From the NCBI GenBank assembly GCA_001821435.1, contig MHLP01000006.1, forward strand, positions 1-37,572: a stretch of 37,572 nt of DNA, in the 5' to 3' direction. The DNA is from Candidatus Lloydbacteria bacterium RIFCSPLOWO2_01_FULL_50_20. Lineage in GTDB: Bacteria; Patescibacteriota; Minisyncoccia; Phycocordibacterales; UBA6899. The notes below the pieces were generated by a model that was given only the letters and a program-made list of their open reading frames with translations, made no database searches and had not been told where the DNA came from. Below are positions 1 through 8,961 of the stretch, piece after piece (positions within the stretch are counted from its first letter, which is position 1; every line of letters begins with the position of its first letter). The translations under genes and the position numbers were made by a program.

Positions 1-291
1 GGCGTTCATTCCGGACTTCCGCGCGCTCGGAAGTTAAAACTCATCACGTCATTGCTTGGAGTATCTGTCTAGCCTCACAAATTTACCATTAAGCCCAAAT
101 CCGTCAAGTCATTTACTTGACGGAACCAAGCTTCGCGCCTGCGGAGTCTCTGAAAAAAGAATCATCCTCGCTTGGGGGAAGCGGAGTAACGCCCATCCGC
201 AGCCACTCAAAAAGCGATATCTCGCTTCAAGGAAAGTGCTTTGCCTCAAAAATTTGCTCGTTAAATGAGGGTCGGTATACAATGAACATAC

Positions 292-489
292 ATGAGAAAA
301 CTTTATCGCCACCGCAAACAACACGGGACACCCATCGCGAGCGGGGTCTTCAGTGGTCTCGGAGAATGGATGGAAGTCTCACCGGGTATTTTGCGCCTTG
401 GCTATGTCGCTCTTGCTGTCCTTACCGGCATTCTTCCCGCCATCTTTCTCTACATCATCGCTCATTTTCTTATTCCGGAGAAAAAATGA
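292..489 (+). CDS. PspC-domain small membrane protein
   Basis: 65 aa; GVFSGLGEWMEVSPGILRLGYVALAVLTG... matches the PspC pattern; hydrophobic C-terminal helix; terminator follows. Confidence 0.8.
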   Translation: MRKLYRHRKQHGTPIASGVFSGLGEWMEVSPGILRLGYVALAVLTGILPAIFLYIIAHFLIPEKK

Positions 490-493
490 TCTT

Positions 494-528
494 ACAAAAA
501 AGACCCGCGTGAAGCAGGTCTTTTTTTT
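494..528. terminator. rho-independent terminator (convergent genes)
   Basis: AAAAAAGACC-cgcgtgaagca-GGTCTTTTTTT. Confidence 0.75.
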
Positions 529-536
529 AGTGGCAG

Positions 537-1259
537 TTATTTTATTTCCACCGACTTGATGGTGACTGCCGTCAGCGGCCGGTCGTCCGAATCTACCGGG
601 GCCGTTGCGATCGCATCAACGACGTCCTGCCCGGAAACCACTTCGCCGAAGATCGTATAAGAAGGCGGAAGCGGATAATCCTGATGCATGATGAAGAATT
701 GACTGCCGTTCGTATTGGGGCCTGCATTCGCCATCGCAAGCACGCCGCGTTTATACCCTTTTTTGTAGAGCGCACTCTCTGCTTTGATCTCGTCGGGGAA
801 CGTGTAGCCCGGACCGCCGCTTCCCCATCGGTCTGCCAGTGCGTCGTTCTTCGAGAGCGGGTCCCCCGCCTGGATCATAAAGTCCTTGATGACGCGATGA
901 AATTTTACTCCGTCATAAAATCCGGAACGAGCGAGTTTGACGAAGTTCTCTACAGTCTTTGGCGCATCACTTGATGCGAAGCGGAGCGTAATATCGCCTT
1001 TAGAAGTTTTGAGCACTGCTTCAGATGGAGCTGCCGCGGCCGATCCCGCGCTTTTTGCTCCGGGGACTGAAGCGTTGATCGCTTCAACCGCCGTTCCTGT
1101 CGCCGTTGGCGGAAGCGTCAATGTCTTGTTTTCGACCGAAACCGGTCCGGCCGATGTCGCCGCCATTTGGGGAAGCCCGTCGCCGCTAAACCAATACAGT
1201 AATACTGCGGCACCGACGATAACTAGGCCTCCGATGATGATCGCTGTTGTTTGTGACAT
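537..1259 (-). CDS. Cyclophilin-type peptidyl-prolyl cis-trans isomerase, membrane anchored
   Basis: N-terminal TM helix; VKFHRVIKDFMIQAGDP, ...NTNGSQFFIMHQD..., FGEVVSGQDVVDAI cyclophilin motifs. Confidence 0.93.
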   Translation of the reverse strand: MSQTTAIIIGGLVIVGAAVLLYWFSGDGLPQMAATSAGPVSVENKTLTLPPTATGTAVEAINASVPGAKSAGSAAAAPSEAVLKTSKGDITLRFASSDAPKTVENFVKLARSGFYDGVKFHRVIKDFMIQAGDPLSKNDALADRWGSGGPGYTFPDEIKAESALYKKGYKRGVLAMANAGPNTNGSQFFIMHQDYPLPPSYTIFGEVVSGQDVVDAIATAPVDSDDRPLTAVTIKSVEIK

Positions 1260-1328
1260 ATATGTTATGAATTGACCAAATAATGATGGGGTGCATTATA
1301 CACCGCAAATGAAAGCCCGCGCAAGAAT

Positions 1329-1793
1329 TTACGCGGCCACCTTTGCTCGTACCTCATCGCGAACTTCCATCCAAAGTTTTCCCAAGTGGTTTTCGCCGTC
1401 TTTATTTGGCCCCCACCCCCAGTAAGCATCACGCCATGAATCCTCAATAAGAACTCGGTCTCCCGATTCGAGCAGTTTTTTTCGTACATAGGGGTGCTGA
1501 GCCACTTTTGCATGAAGTATCTTTTTCATCACACCGAGCTTTATCTCATCCCACTCGGGTAAATACTTGTCTCTGTTTGCGTAAGCAAATTTCATTGCAT
1601 CGTGAGCTGAACGAGCTTTTCGAATCGCATCGTGCGAGACTTCATCGGTAAATTTTTCGGAATGATAGGCGTGTTCTGACGTCATCCAAAGCTCACCTTT
1701 CCACTCAAGGGCGAAGGAAGAAAAATTAGAGAACACGTAATATTCGTGTTCGTAAAAAAATATGGGCTTTTGTGTATCTGTCGGCATGATCAA
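1329..1793 (-). CDS. NADAR family protein (YbiA-like)
   Basis: FFYEHEYYVFSNFSSFALEWKGELWMTSEHAYHSEKF ... DSWRDAYWGWGPNKDGENHLGKLWMEVR, typical NADAR signature. Confidence 0.88.
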   Translation of the reverse strand: MIMPTDTQKPIFFYEHEYYVFSNFSSFALEWKGELWMTSEHAYHSEKFTDEVSHDAIRKARSAHDAMKFAYANRDKYLPEWDEIKLGVMKKILHAKVAQHPYVRKKLLESGDRVLIEDSWRDAYWGWGPNKDGENHLGKLWMEVRDEVRAKVAA

Positions 1794-1843
1794 AAATATT
1801 GTAGCACATCGAGACTATGCGCCACGGAGTCGCTATCCGATCT

Positions 1844-3241
1844 TTAGAAATGTTCCAAAAGTTTCGCGAGCAGCCGCACCGGAGCGCCGGCGGCGCCCTT
1901 GGCAAGCTGTTCCCCTTCTGCGGCGGTCATCCGCGAAGCGATATCGATATGCACCCATGGGTAGGCATCTTTTCCTCCCGCATCTTTAGTGAACTGATAG
2001 AGGAAGAGGGCGGCATTCGTTGCGCCGCCATAACGGCTTTTTCCGGTATTGGCCCAATCGCCGAACGTCCCCTTGATCTCCGACTCATATTCGTCCCACA
2101 GCGGCATCGGCCAGACATAGTCCCCCGTTTCCTCTCCCAATGCGCGAAACCGCTCTTCGAGATCATGGTCCCGCGTGAAAAGTCCCGATGCGTATGGGCC
2201 AAGAGCGACACAGATGGCGCCCGTCAGCGTGGCGACGTCAATCACAAGCCGCGGTTTGTATTGCTTCGCGTAATGGAGCGCATCGGCAAGGATGATCCTT
2301 CCTTCCGCATCAGTATTCAATACTTCGATCGTCTTTCCCGACATGCTCCGGAGCACGTCGCCCGGATGATAGCTTGAACCGCTCGGCATGTTCTCTACCG
2401 CCGGAACAAGTGCGACGATGTTCTTCTTTATTTTGAGTTTCGCCGCGGTGCAGAGCGCATGAATGACCGCCGCGCCACCCGACATATCCATATGCATCTC
2501 ATACATGTTCGTATCCGATTTCAGATTGAGCCCGCCGGTATCGAACGTCACGCCCTTTCCGATGAGTACGATGGGCTGTTCGTCGGGAGCCCCCGCCATG
2601 TATTCCATGACGATGAACTTCGGTTCCTCGTCAGAGCCGCGACCGACACCCAAGATCGCCCCCATGCCCAATTCTTCCATTTCGCGGACGCCAAGCGCGG
2701 TGACCGTGATCGGCAGTCCCTCGGCTTCATCGGTCGCCGTTTGAGCAAGTATTTGCGGGGTCATTTCTCCTCCGGGAGTATTGGCGAGCGAGCGCGTCTT
2801 ATTCACTTCTTCGCCGATGATCTTTCCTTTTTTGATCGCTTTTTCGACGCCGCTTCCTAATTTCCCGACAACGATCACTTCAGCAAGCGCGTTCCACCCC
2901 TCTTTCGGCTTTGACTTATACTTCACGAATTCGAAATTCGCCATTTCAAGATTGACGGAAAGCAGCTCGCCAATCTCCTGAGGGAGCATGTGGAGATGCG
3001 GAAATACCAGGTCGAAGAAATTCAGCGCAACCTTTTGTCTGTTTGCCGACTTCGCCAGCGATACCATTTTGCGGATCGTCGTCAATAATTTCCGCCGCGT
3101 CATCTCATCGCGCTTCCCCGTGCCGACCTCGATCACCGTTCCACCTTGAGCGGTGCGTACTATTGTGTCTTTCCCTTCGACAAAGGTGATGCGTGTAATA
3201 TCTTTTGCCGTAGGAAATCTGCCCGCGAATGTGTATTTCAT
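1844..3241 (-). CDS. pepA: Leucyl aminopeptidase, M17 family
   Basis: GKGVTFDTGGLNLK and NTDAEGRIILADAL metal/active-site motifs. Confidence 0.93.
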   Translation of the reverse strand: MKYTFAGRFPTAKDITRITFVEGKDTIVRTAQGGTVIEVGTGKRDEMTRRKLLTTIRKMVSLAKSANRQKVALNFFDLVFPHLHMLPQEIGELLSVNLEMANFEFVKYKSKPKEGWNALAEVIVVGKLGSGVEKAIKKGKIIGEEVNKTRSLANTPGGEMTPQILAQTATDEAEGLPITVTALGVREMEELGMGAILGVGRGSDEEPKFIVMEYMAGAPDEQPIVLIGKGVTFDTGGLNLKSDTNMYEMHMDMSGGAAVIHALCTAAKLKIKKNIVALVPAVENMPSGSSYHPGDVLRSMSGKTIEVLNTDAEGRIILADALHYAKQYKPRLVIDVATLTGAICVALGPYASGLFTRDHDLEERFRALGEETGDYVWPMPLWDEYESEIKGTFGDWANTGKSRYGGATNAALFLYQFTKDAGGKDAYPWVHIDIASRMTAAEGEQLAKGAAGAPVRLLAKLLEHF

Positions 3242-3271
3242 AGCGTTTAGTATTCTGCCGTTAATAAACTT

Positions 3272-3409
3272 GTCCGCCCGTCCAATCCCCGCGACAAATC
3301 AGCGGGATATTTGGCGGGCGGAACCATGGGTAAGTTTTTTGGTTAGGGATGGGGCCACCGCCCCATCTTTGCTATTCGCGCCCATTCATCCCCGGGGGGA
3401 TGAATGGGC
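3272..3409. repeat. Cluster of three palindromes in the pepA-pyrF intergenic region
   Basis: GTCCGCCCG..CGGGCGGAAC nested hairpin; GATGGGGC-cacc-GCCCCATC; GCCCATTCATCCCC-gg-GGGGATGAATGGGC (3380-3409). Confidence 0.8.
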
Positions 3410-3452
3410 TGTTCCAATAACAAAATTCATACTACTCTTCGGCTCTATTTTT

Positions 3453-4118
3453 TCAACATATGCCGATCTCAGCAAGGATATCCTTTGTAGCCCTCACCGG
3501 ATCTTTCGACATGGTGATCGGCCGGCCGACGACAAGAAGCCCGGCGCCCGCCTCCATTGCTGTTTTTGGAGTCGCGCTTCGGTGTTGATCGTCTTTTTTG
3601 GCATACCAGTCAGGTCGAATACCCGGGACTACAGCAAGAAATGTATTGCCTTTTTTCATGCCCCTGAGCAACGAAAGGTCGTGTGCGGAACAAACGACTC
3701 CGTCAAGGCGGGCGGCAACAGCATCGCTCATCAATCGTGAGACCGACCGCGCGATCTCGCGACGCCCTCCGGAAGATGAGGTGAGTACGGTCACCGCAAT
3801 GATCTTGCTCCGGCCTGCATGTTTTTTTGCCGCACGCATCATATCGATCCCGCCGGAAGCATGCACGGTGATGATGTCGGCTCCTGCTCCGGAAATTTTT
3901 TCGACACTATTCCCGACGGTATTGGGAATGTCGTGGAGTTTCGCATCAGCGAATACCTTTCCGAATTTTTTGAGTTTACGAATGATCGACGTTCCCTCAA
4001 ACAACAGATCGTTTATTTTAAATCCCCACGCGAGATCTTTGAGCGACGCGGCAAGTAAAAATGCCCGCTCCTCGGACATCCCGTCAAGCGCAACAATGAT
4101 CGGGCTCTCAAGCTTCAT
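3453..4118 (-). CDS. pyrF: Orotidine 5'-phosphate decarboxylase
   Basis: IIVALDGMSEERA, FADAKLHDIPNTV (DxKxxDI motif), VVPGIRPDWY. Confidence 0.9.
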   Translation of the reverse strand: MKLESPIIVALDGMSEERAFLLAASLKDLAWGFKINDLLFEGTSIIRKLKKFGKVFADAKLHDIPNTVGNSVEKISGAGADIITVHASGGIDMMRAAKKHAGRSKIIAVTVLTSSSGGRREIARSVSRLMSDAVAARLDGVVCSAHDLSLLRGMKKGNTFLAVVPGIRPDWYAKKDDQHRSATPKTAMEAGAGLLVVGRPITMSKDPVRATKDILAEIGIC

Positions 4119-5358
4119 GGGGTGCGGAATGCTTTTCTACGGAGCAAATACCGCAGTTATCGCAAATACTCGACCCGTTCTTAAATACTTTCCAGGCCTT
4201 GATCGGCGAAAGAATTCCGAGAAAAGACCGCAGATCGGCGAGACGGCGCAGCCACCAGCCGATCCGTCCGTAAAAACGTTTGTTGCCCCATAAGATGGCT
4301 GCCCATTGGGGACCTGCGGGGATCGCATTCATGGGCGGCGGCGGATCATAGACGGGCATGCTTTTTTGCTTCAGATCCGATTCGACCACCCTTTCAATAT
4401 GTTCCCCGTCGTATACGGCCGTTTGCGCCCATCCCGAATATTTTGTCGCGGCACCATCTCCGGCAATGAATACATCGGGATCGAAGTGAAGCCGCAGGTG
4501 TTCGTCAACCTCGACTTTCCCCTGTTTGTTGATCGGGAGTTTCCATCGCTCATATACAGCGTTCGCTTTTACGCCTGCGGTCCAGATCACCGTGCGCGCT
4601 TTCATGCTCATATCTCCCAGGTATATTCCCTCTATTTCTTCCCGCTCGATCATGCGGTTCAGAAATATATTCACTCCGAGCCCGCGCAAATGATGCTCAA
4701 TGCGATCGGTAAAACGTGCCGGTAGCGAGGGTATGATCTTACCCGCACCTTCGATAAGTTCAACGGAGACCAGTGCGGGATCGAGCCCGTGTTCTTTTGC
4801 GAGCTCTCTCGCATACACGATCAACTGGCCGGCCATCTCTACGCCCGTCGCGCCGGCGCCGATCACGACAAAATTCGCATTGCAAACCTGGTCGGTCTTG
4901 TTCGCATCATCGATCTTGCACGTAAGAAGTACGTCTGAAATATGTTCCTTGAGCCGAAGCGCCTCGGCTATCGATTTCATCCCGTAAGAATATTCTTTCA
5001 ACCCGGGAACGCCAAAATAGTTCGTCTCGCTCCCGAGCGCAAGAATGAGGTAATCATAGGAATAACGGACGCCGGAAGAACCAACGACGACTTTCCCGTC
5101 GCGATCAAGATCGGTGATACGATCTTCCACCACCTCGACATTCTTTCCTGCGAATATTTCATGGAGCGGGATACAAACCTCGGTTGACGAGCTTCCGGTC
5201 ACAAGGCGGTAGAGTGCGGCATGATATTCAAAATGGGGCGTGGCCGTTATCAACGTGATCGTAACATGTTTTACAAGCCGCTCTGCACATGCAAGCGCTG
5301 CGGCAATACCGGCGAAACCGCCTCCGACGATGACCATGTGTTTCTTATTCATGGACAC
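4108..5358 (-). CDS. NAD(P)H dehydrogenase (NDH-2-like FAD/NAD oxidoreductase) with Cys-rich C-terminal tail
   Basis: MVIVGGGFAGIAAALACAERL dinucleotide motif; VVIGAGATGVEMAGQL; VFIAGDGAA; C-terminal ICDNCGICS; overlaps pyrF start. Confidence 0.88.
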   Translation of the reverse strand: MSMNKKHMVIVGGGFAGIAAALACAERLVKHVTITLITATPHFEYHAALYRLVTGSSSTEVCIPLHEIFAGKNVEVVEDRITDLDRDGKVVVGSSGVRYSYDYLILALGSETNYFGVPGLKEYSYGMKSIAEALRLKEHISDVLLTCKIDDANKTDQVCNANFVVIGAGATGVEMAGQLIVYARELAKEHGLDPALVSVELIEGAGKIIPSLPARFTDRIEHHLRGLGVNIFLNRMIEREEIEGIYLGDMSMKARTVIWTAGVKANAVYERWKLPINKQGKVEVDEHLRLHFDPDVFIAGDGAATKYSGWAQTAVYDGEHIERVVESDLKQKSMPVYDPPPPMNAIPAGPQWAAILWGNKRFYGRIGWWLRRLADLRSFLGILSPIKAWKVFKNGSSICDNCGICSVEKHSAPHEA

Positions 5359-5371
5359 GCTTTCGATTATA

Positions 5372-5926
5372 TCATTGAATGTTTTTTGCGTAGCGGTTCC
5401 CTGCCCACATGACCACCAGAAGCAGGAGGAAGGCGTTGAGTGCGATCATCGGTATGGTGATATATCCCATTTCAAGCACATAGATCTTGTCGCACGAAGG
5501 AAGGCCTGCTACTGCAGGACACGGTGCGGTCGTATTGGAATAGACAAGCAGCATATCCTTCCCCCACTGATAGAGCGCAACGGCGGCGCCAAGGAGCGAA
5601 AGCAGGAACATATATGGGACGACCATTCGCTCTTTCCGCCATATCGCGAGACCGAACAGAAACATCTGCGGATACATGAACAACCGCTGGATCCAGCACA
5701 GAATGCATGCCGGATAGCCGACCACCTCGGAATAGATGAGGCTTCCTATCGTCGCCCCGGCGGAAATAAGAAAACCAATAGCGACCGCACGTTCTCCGAG
5801 CCAACCAATTATCCGGTCGAATATCGAACGGCGTACGATGAAAAACAGAAAGAGGCCGAGCAAGACGAGATTGCCGCCAAGCGTTGCCAACGCGAGTATT
5901 TTCGTAAAAAGAGTTCCGGGCTCCAT
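5372..5926 (-). CDS. dsbB: Disulfide bond formation protein DsbB-like
   Basis: Four predicted TM helices; YPACILCWIQRLFMYPQ (CxxC) and CPAVAGLPSC second Cys pair. Confidence 0.88.
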   Translation of the reverse strand: MEPGTLFTKILALATLGGNLVLLGLFLFFIVRRSIFDRIIGWLGERAVAIGFLISAGATIGSLIYSEVVGYPACILCWIQRLFMYPQMFLFGLAIWRKERMVVPYMFLLSLLGAAVALYQWGKDMLLVYSNTTAPCPAVAGLPSCDKIYVLEMGYITIPMIALNAFLLLLVVMWAGNRYAKNIQ

Positions 5927-5929
5927 AGG

Positions 5930-6355
5930 TTATTGTATGACGGGCACCGGGCAATTCGCCTTTTCACCCAGCTGGGCGAATGTCTGCTCTCCACCTAGGC
6001 GCGAACCGTCGAAAAATTCCCATGTCGGATAACCGCTGATATTTTTATCCTTGCAGATCGGTTTTTGTCCATTGCCGTCCGGCGTCGAGCATTCAACGTA
6101 AGGAAGCAATGCTTTTGCTTCGCCAAAAAGTGCGTTTTGCGCCTTACAGTGTGAACACCAAAATGCCCCGTAATATACGGCACCACTATCTTTAATACAC
6201 TGTGCAAATTGCGCAATCGGTGAGGACGATGCGGTGATGGTCGGAAGATTATCTTGTCCAAGCTCTCCCCCGCCGCCGAATACAAAGAGCGCGACTCCGA
6301 CAACGATAAGCAAGACAACGACACCAATAATGATATTCCTATCATTCATAAGCAA
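5930..6355 (-). CDS. Membrane-anchored thioredoxin-fold protein
   Basis: N-terminal TM; YYGAFWCSHCKAQNALFGEA CxxC active site; SGYPTWEFFDG cis-Pro loop. Confidence 0.88.
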   Translation of the reverse strand: MLMNDRNIIIGVVVLLIVVGVALFVFGGGGELGQDNLPTITASSSPIAQFAQCIKDSGAVYYGAFWCSHCKAQNALFGEAKALLPYVECSTPDGNGQKPICKDKNISGYPTWEFFDGSRLGGEQTFAQLGEKANCPVPVIQ

Positions 6356-6375
6356 TTATTGATTTACGTGGATAA

Positions 6376-7422
6376 CTAATCAAGCTTGTGCTTGAACCGC
6401 GGTACGTTTTTCTTCTCATTTTCGAGAAAAAGGAAAAACTGTCTCTCGTTCAAAAATGACCGATCGTAGTAGTATATCAGAAAAGGGCTTGCAGATTTAG
6501 AGGGATAGATGATCCAGGCTTCTTTGTTCGTCTCATGCGCCTCCCGAAGCTCGTTGATCACCCCCGGAGAAGAAACCTCTTTGGGAAAGAAAACGATGAT
6601 CCGTTTCGACTGATGGAGCAGTATATCAAGGTCGACTTTCACCATTTGATATGAGTTCGTGTAGTGCGCATGGTTCCTTTTTGAAAGTTCCTGAGAAACC
6701 TTCGGTATCTTTCCTTTGTTGATATTCGGCACGAACACGACAAAATACTGCTCGAGCTTTTTGATGAAGCGATCAACGCGAGCACGGTTCACTCCGTCCA
6801 TCATGTGCGTCATCGGCATCGAGATGTAAGTGGACTCCATCTCCGGCAAAAATACGAGCTTGAAGAGCGTGCACAGACGCTGGACGTTAAAAAACGCATA
6901 GTAAGGACAGCCGGAAAATTCCGCCCACGTGGCGATCACTTCGGTCTCGACATTCTGCCAGAGGGAGATCTCTTCCTCGCCAAGCCGTTCGCGCTTCCAT
7001 TGTTCGCGCGCGCTCAACGTTTCCCGAACATCAACCGGATCCCGCATGACCGTAATGAACAGGTCGGGTTTGAAGCGGGCGATGTAGTGATGATCGTACG
7101 AATGGTGAAAGGTCTTTTTCCAATAAAAGAACCCGTGAATGGAAACGACGATCAGGTCGTGTTTTTTATGATCTTCTTTAAAATTGCGGAGAATGCTCTC
7201 GTAAACCCCACTCCGTAGGGCCTGCATCGTATGGCGATTGGTATTCAAAATATTCTTCGGGGTAATATTAAGACCGTCACGTTTCGCGCGCTCGATCATC
7301 ATTTGCCCCACATGGTACACTTTTACTTTTTTTCCCAGTTTACCGGAATACTCGGCGAATCGATCGAGGTACTCTTTCCGACCCGAGCCGGAAATTCCCG
7401 TACAAATGATGACTTTCACCAT
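6376..7422 (-). CDS. P-loop NMP-kinase-like protein with additional C-terminal domain
   Basis: MVKVIICTGISGSGRKEY Walker-A-like; DLFITVMRDPVDVRETL; C-terminal IIVFFPKEVSSPGVINELREAHETNKEAWIIYP; start trimmed to MVKVII. Confidence 0.6.
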   Translation of the reverse strand: MVKVIICTGISGSGRKEYLDRFAEYSGKLGKKVKVYHVGQMMIERAKRDGLNITPKNILNTNRHTMQALRSGVYESILRNFKEDHKKHDLIVVSIHGFFYWKKTFHHSYDHHYIARFKPDLFITVMRDPVDVRETLSAREQWKRERLGEEEISLWQNVETEVIATWAEFSGCPYYAFFNVQRLCTLFKLVFLPEMESTYISMPMTHMMDGVNRARVDRFIKKLEQYFVVFVPNINKGKIPKVSQELSKRNHAHYTNSYQMVKVDLDILLHQSKRIIVFFPKEVSSPGVINELREAHETNKEAWIIYPSKSASPFLIYYYDRSFLNERQFFLFLENEKKNVPRFKHKLD

Positions 7423-7524
7423 ATTATCCAATCCTATACCCGCCACCAAGAAAGGTCAAAATGCGCACTTGTCCACTTTTCTTCCATCAAGACATATAAA
7501 TATGGCTCTGCTATACTTGTACGC

Positions 7525-7911
7525 ATGGAACAGAAAAAAATACTTCTTATCGAAGACAGCAAACCCCTCCGCACGGTTTTGACCGAACGATTACGCGAAG
7601 TCGGCTTTGAGGTGACGGAAGCAAACGGAGGAGAAGAAGGCCTCAAGCTTGCGCTTGAACAAAAACCCGACATGATCATTACCGATATTGTGATGTTCCC
7701 CGTTGACGGACTGGAACTGGCAAAACGCGTCAGGGAATCGGGAAATTGGGGCAACGACGTGCACATCGTCGCACTGACTAATCAAGACAGCACGCAGGAA
7801 AAATCACGGATCGAACCACTGCATCTGAGTGCATATTTTATTAAAACGGATACGCCCCTCGACGAGATCGTAAAGGACGTACAGAAGCTTTTTAAAGGAA
7901 AAAAAAGGTAA
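7525..7911 (+). CDS. CheY-like response regulator receiver
   Basis: KKILLIEDSKPLRTVLTERL...DMIITDIVMFPVDGLELAKRVRE; start trimmed to MEQKK. Confidence 0.93.
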   Translation: MEQKKILLIEDSKPLRTVLTERLREVGFEVTEANGGEEGLKLALEQKPDMIITDIVMFPVDGLELAKRVRESGNWGNDVHIVALTNQDSTQEKSRIEPLHLSAYFIKTDTPLDEIVKDVQKLFKGKKR

Positions 7912-7935
7912 GGTTCGCAAGGACAATTTATTATC

Positions 7936-8316
7936 ATGGCTACGGAAAAAAAATCTGTTTTGATCGTTGAAGACGACGCTGCGCTCCGAAAGGTGCTTAT
8001 CGACAAACTGACCAGCGAAGGTTTTGACGTGTTCGGAGCAGTCAACGGCGAAGAGGGGCTGAAGGTCGCCGAGGAGAAACATCCGTCGCTCGTCCTTCTT
8101 GATATTTTTATGCCGATCATGGACGGCGTGACCATGCTCTCAAAACTCCGCGGTTCTAACGCGTGGGGAAAACATGTGATCGTGCTCATTCTTACCAATT
8201 CCATCGATGCGCAGACGATCGCGAAAGTCTCCGGGCTCGGTGCTGCTGACTTCATGATCAAAAGTGAATGGTCGCTTGATGCGCTCGTCTCCCGTATTCG
8301 CGAGCGGCTCGTTTAA
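7936..8316 (+). CDS. CheY-like response regulator receiver
   Basis: KSVLIVEDDAALRKVL...LVLLDIFMPIMDGVTMLSKLR. Confidence 0.94.
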   Translation: MATEKKSVLIVEDDAALRKVLIDKLTSEGFDVFGAVNGEEGLKVAEEKHPSLVLLDIFMPIMDGVTMLSKLRGSNAWGKHVIVLILTNSIDAQTIAKVSGLGAADFMIKSEWSLDALVSRIRERLV

Positions 8317-8480
8317 AACTTTCCGGAAAAACGCTTTTGTTCCGAGGATCCGATTTTTCTCCACTGTGGAAATCTCGTTCACTTAAGGCTGGTTTCTCAA
8401 TGCGTGTAAAATGATCTCCCCAGATTGTCCACGGGTTTCTCCCCCATTGGACACTGCTTCACCGGAAATAAGTTCTAACA

Positions 8481-8912
8481 ATGATACAATTAACCCATAT
8501 GGTCAAGATTGCCGGTGGGATCGTGTGGAACCCAAAACTCGGCATCGTCGTGGTCAACCAGAACCACAACTCTTGGTCTTTGCCGAAGGGGCATGTCGAG
8601 CGAGGCGAAGCACTGCTTACCGCCGCAAAACGAGAGATCCGGGAAGAAACAGGCATTCCTGAAGAAAAACTTACTCTGGTGGGCAAACTTGGGACGTATG
8701 AACGCGACCGTATCTTGCACGATGCCGACGATACGCCTGAAATGCGCCAGATCACCCTTTTTCTCTTCAGAACAGACCATAAAAAACTCGCCCCAGAAGA
8801 TCCGATAAATCCCGAGGCGCGGTGGGTCGGGGTCAATGATGTTTCATCCCTCCTGACGCATCCAAAAGACAAGGAAATGTTCGAGTCGCTTAAAGAAAAG
8901 GTGCTCACCTGA
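8481..8912 (+). CDS. NUDIX hydrolase
   Basis: GHVERGEALLTAAKREIREETGIPEEKL Nudix box. Confidence 0.94.
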   Translation: MIQLTHMVKIAGGIVWNPKLGIVVVNQNHNSWSLPKGHVERGEALLTAAKREIREETGIPEEKLTLVGKLGTYERDRILHDADDTPEMRQITLFLFRTDHKKLAPEDPINPEARWVGVNDVSSLLTHPKDKEMFESLKEKVLT

Positions 8913-8926
8913 TTATCAATAGGATA

Positions 8927-8960
8927 AAAAAACCCCGCACGATGTGACCCGTGTGGGGTG
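8927..8960 (-). terminator. Terminator of M3 peptidase gene
   Basis: minus strand GAACACCCCACACGGG...CGTGCGGGGTTTTTT. Confidence 0.65.
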
Positions 8961-8961
8961 T

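Noticed and set aside
1817-2860. Long plus-strand ORFs opposite pepA (186 aa, 133 aa)
   Set aside because: Antisense shadows of a clear M17 aminopeptidase; no recognisable motifs.
5240-5998. 252-aa plus ORF
   Set aside because: Antisense to dsbB and ndh-like genes with clear motifs.
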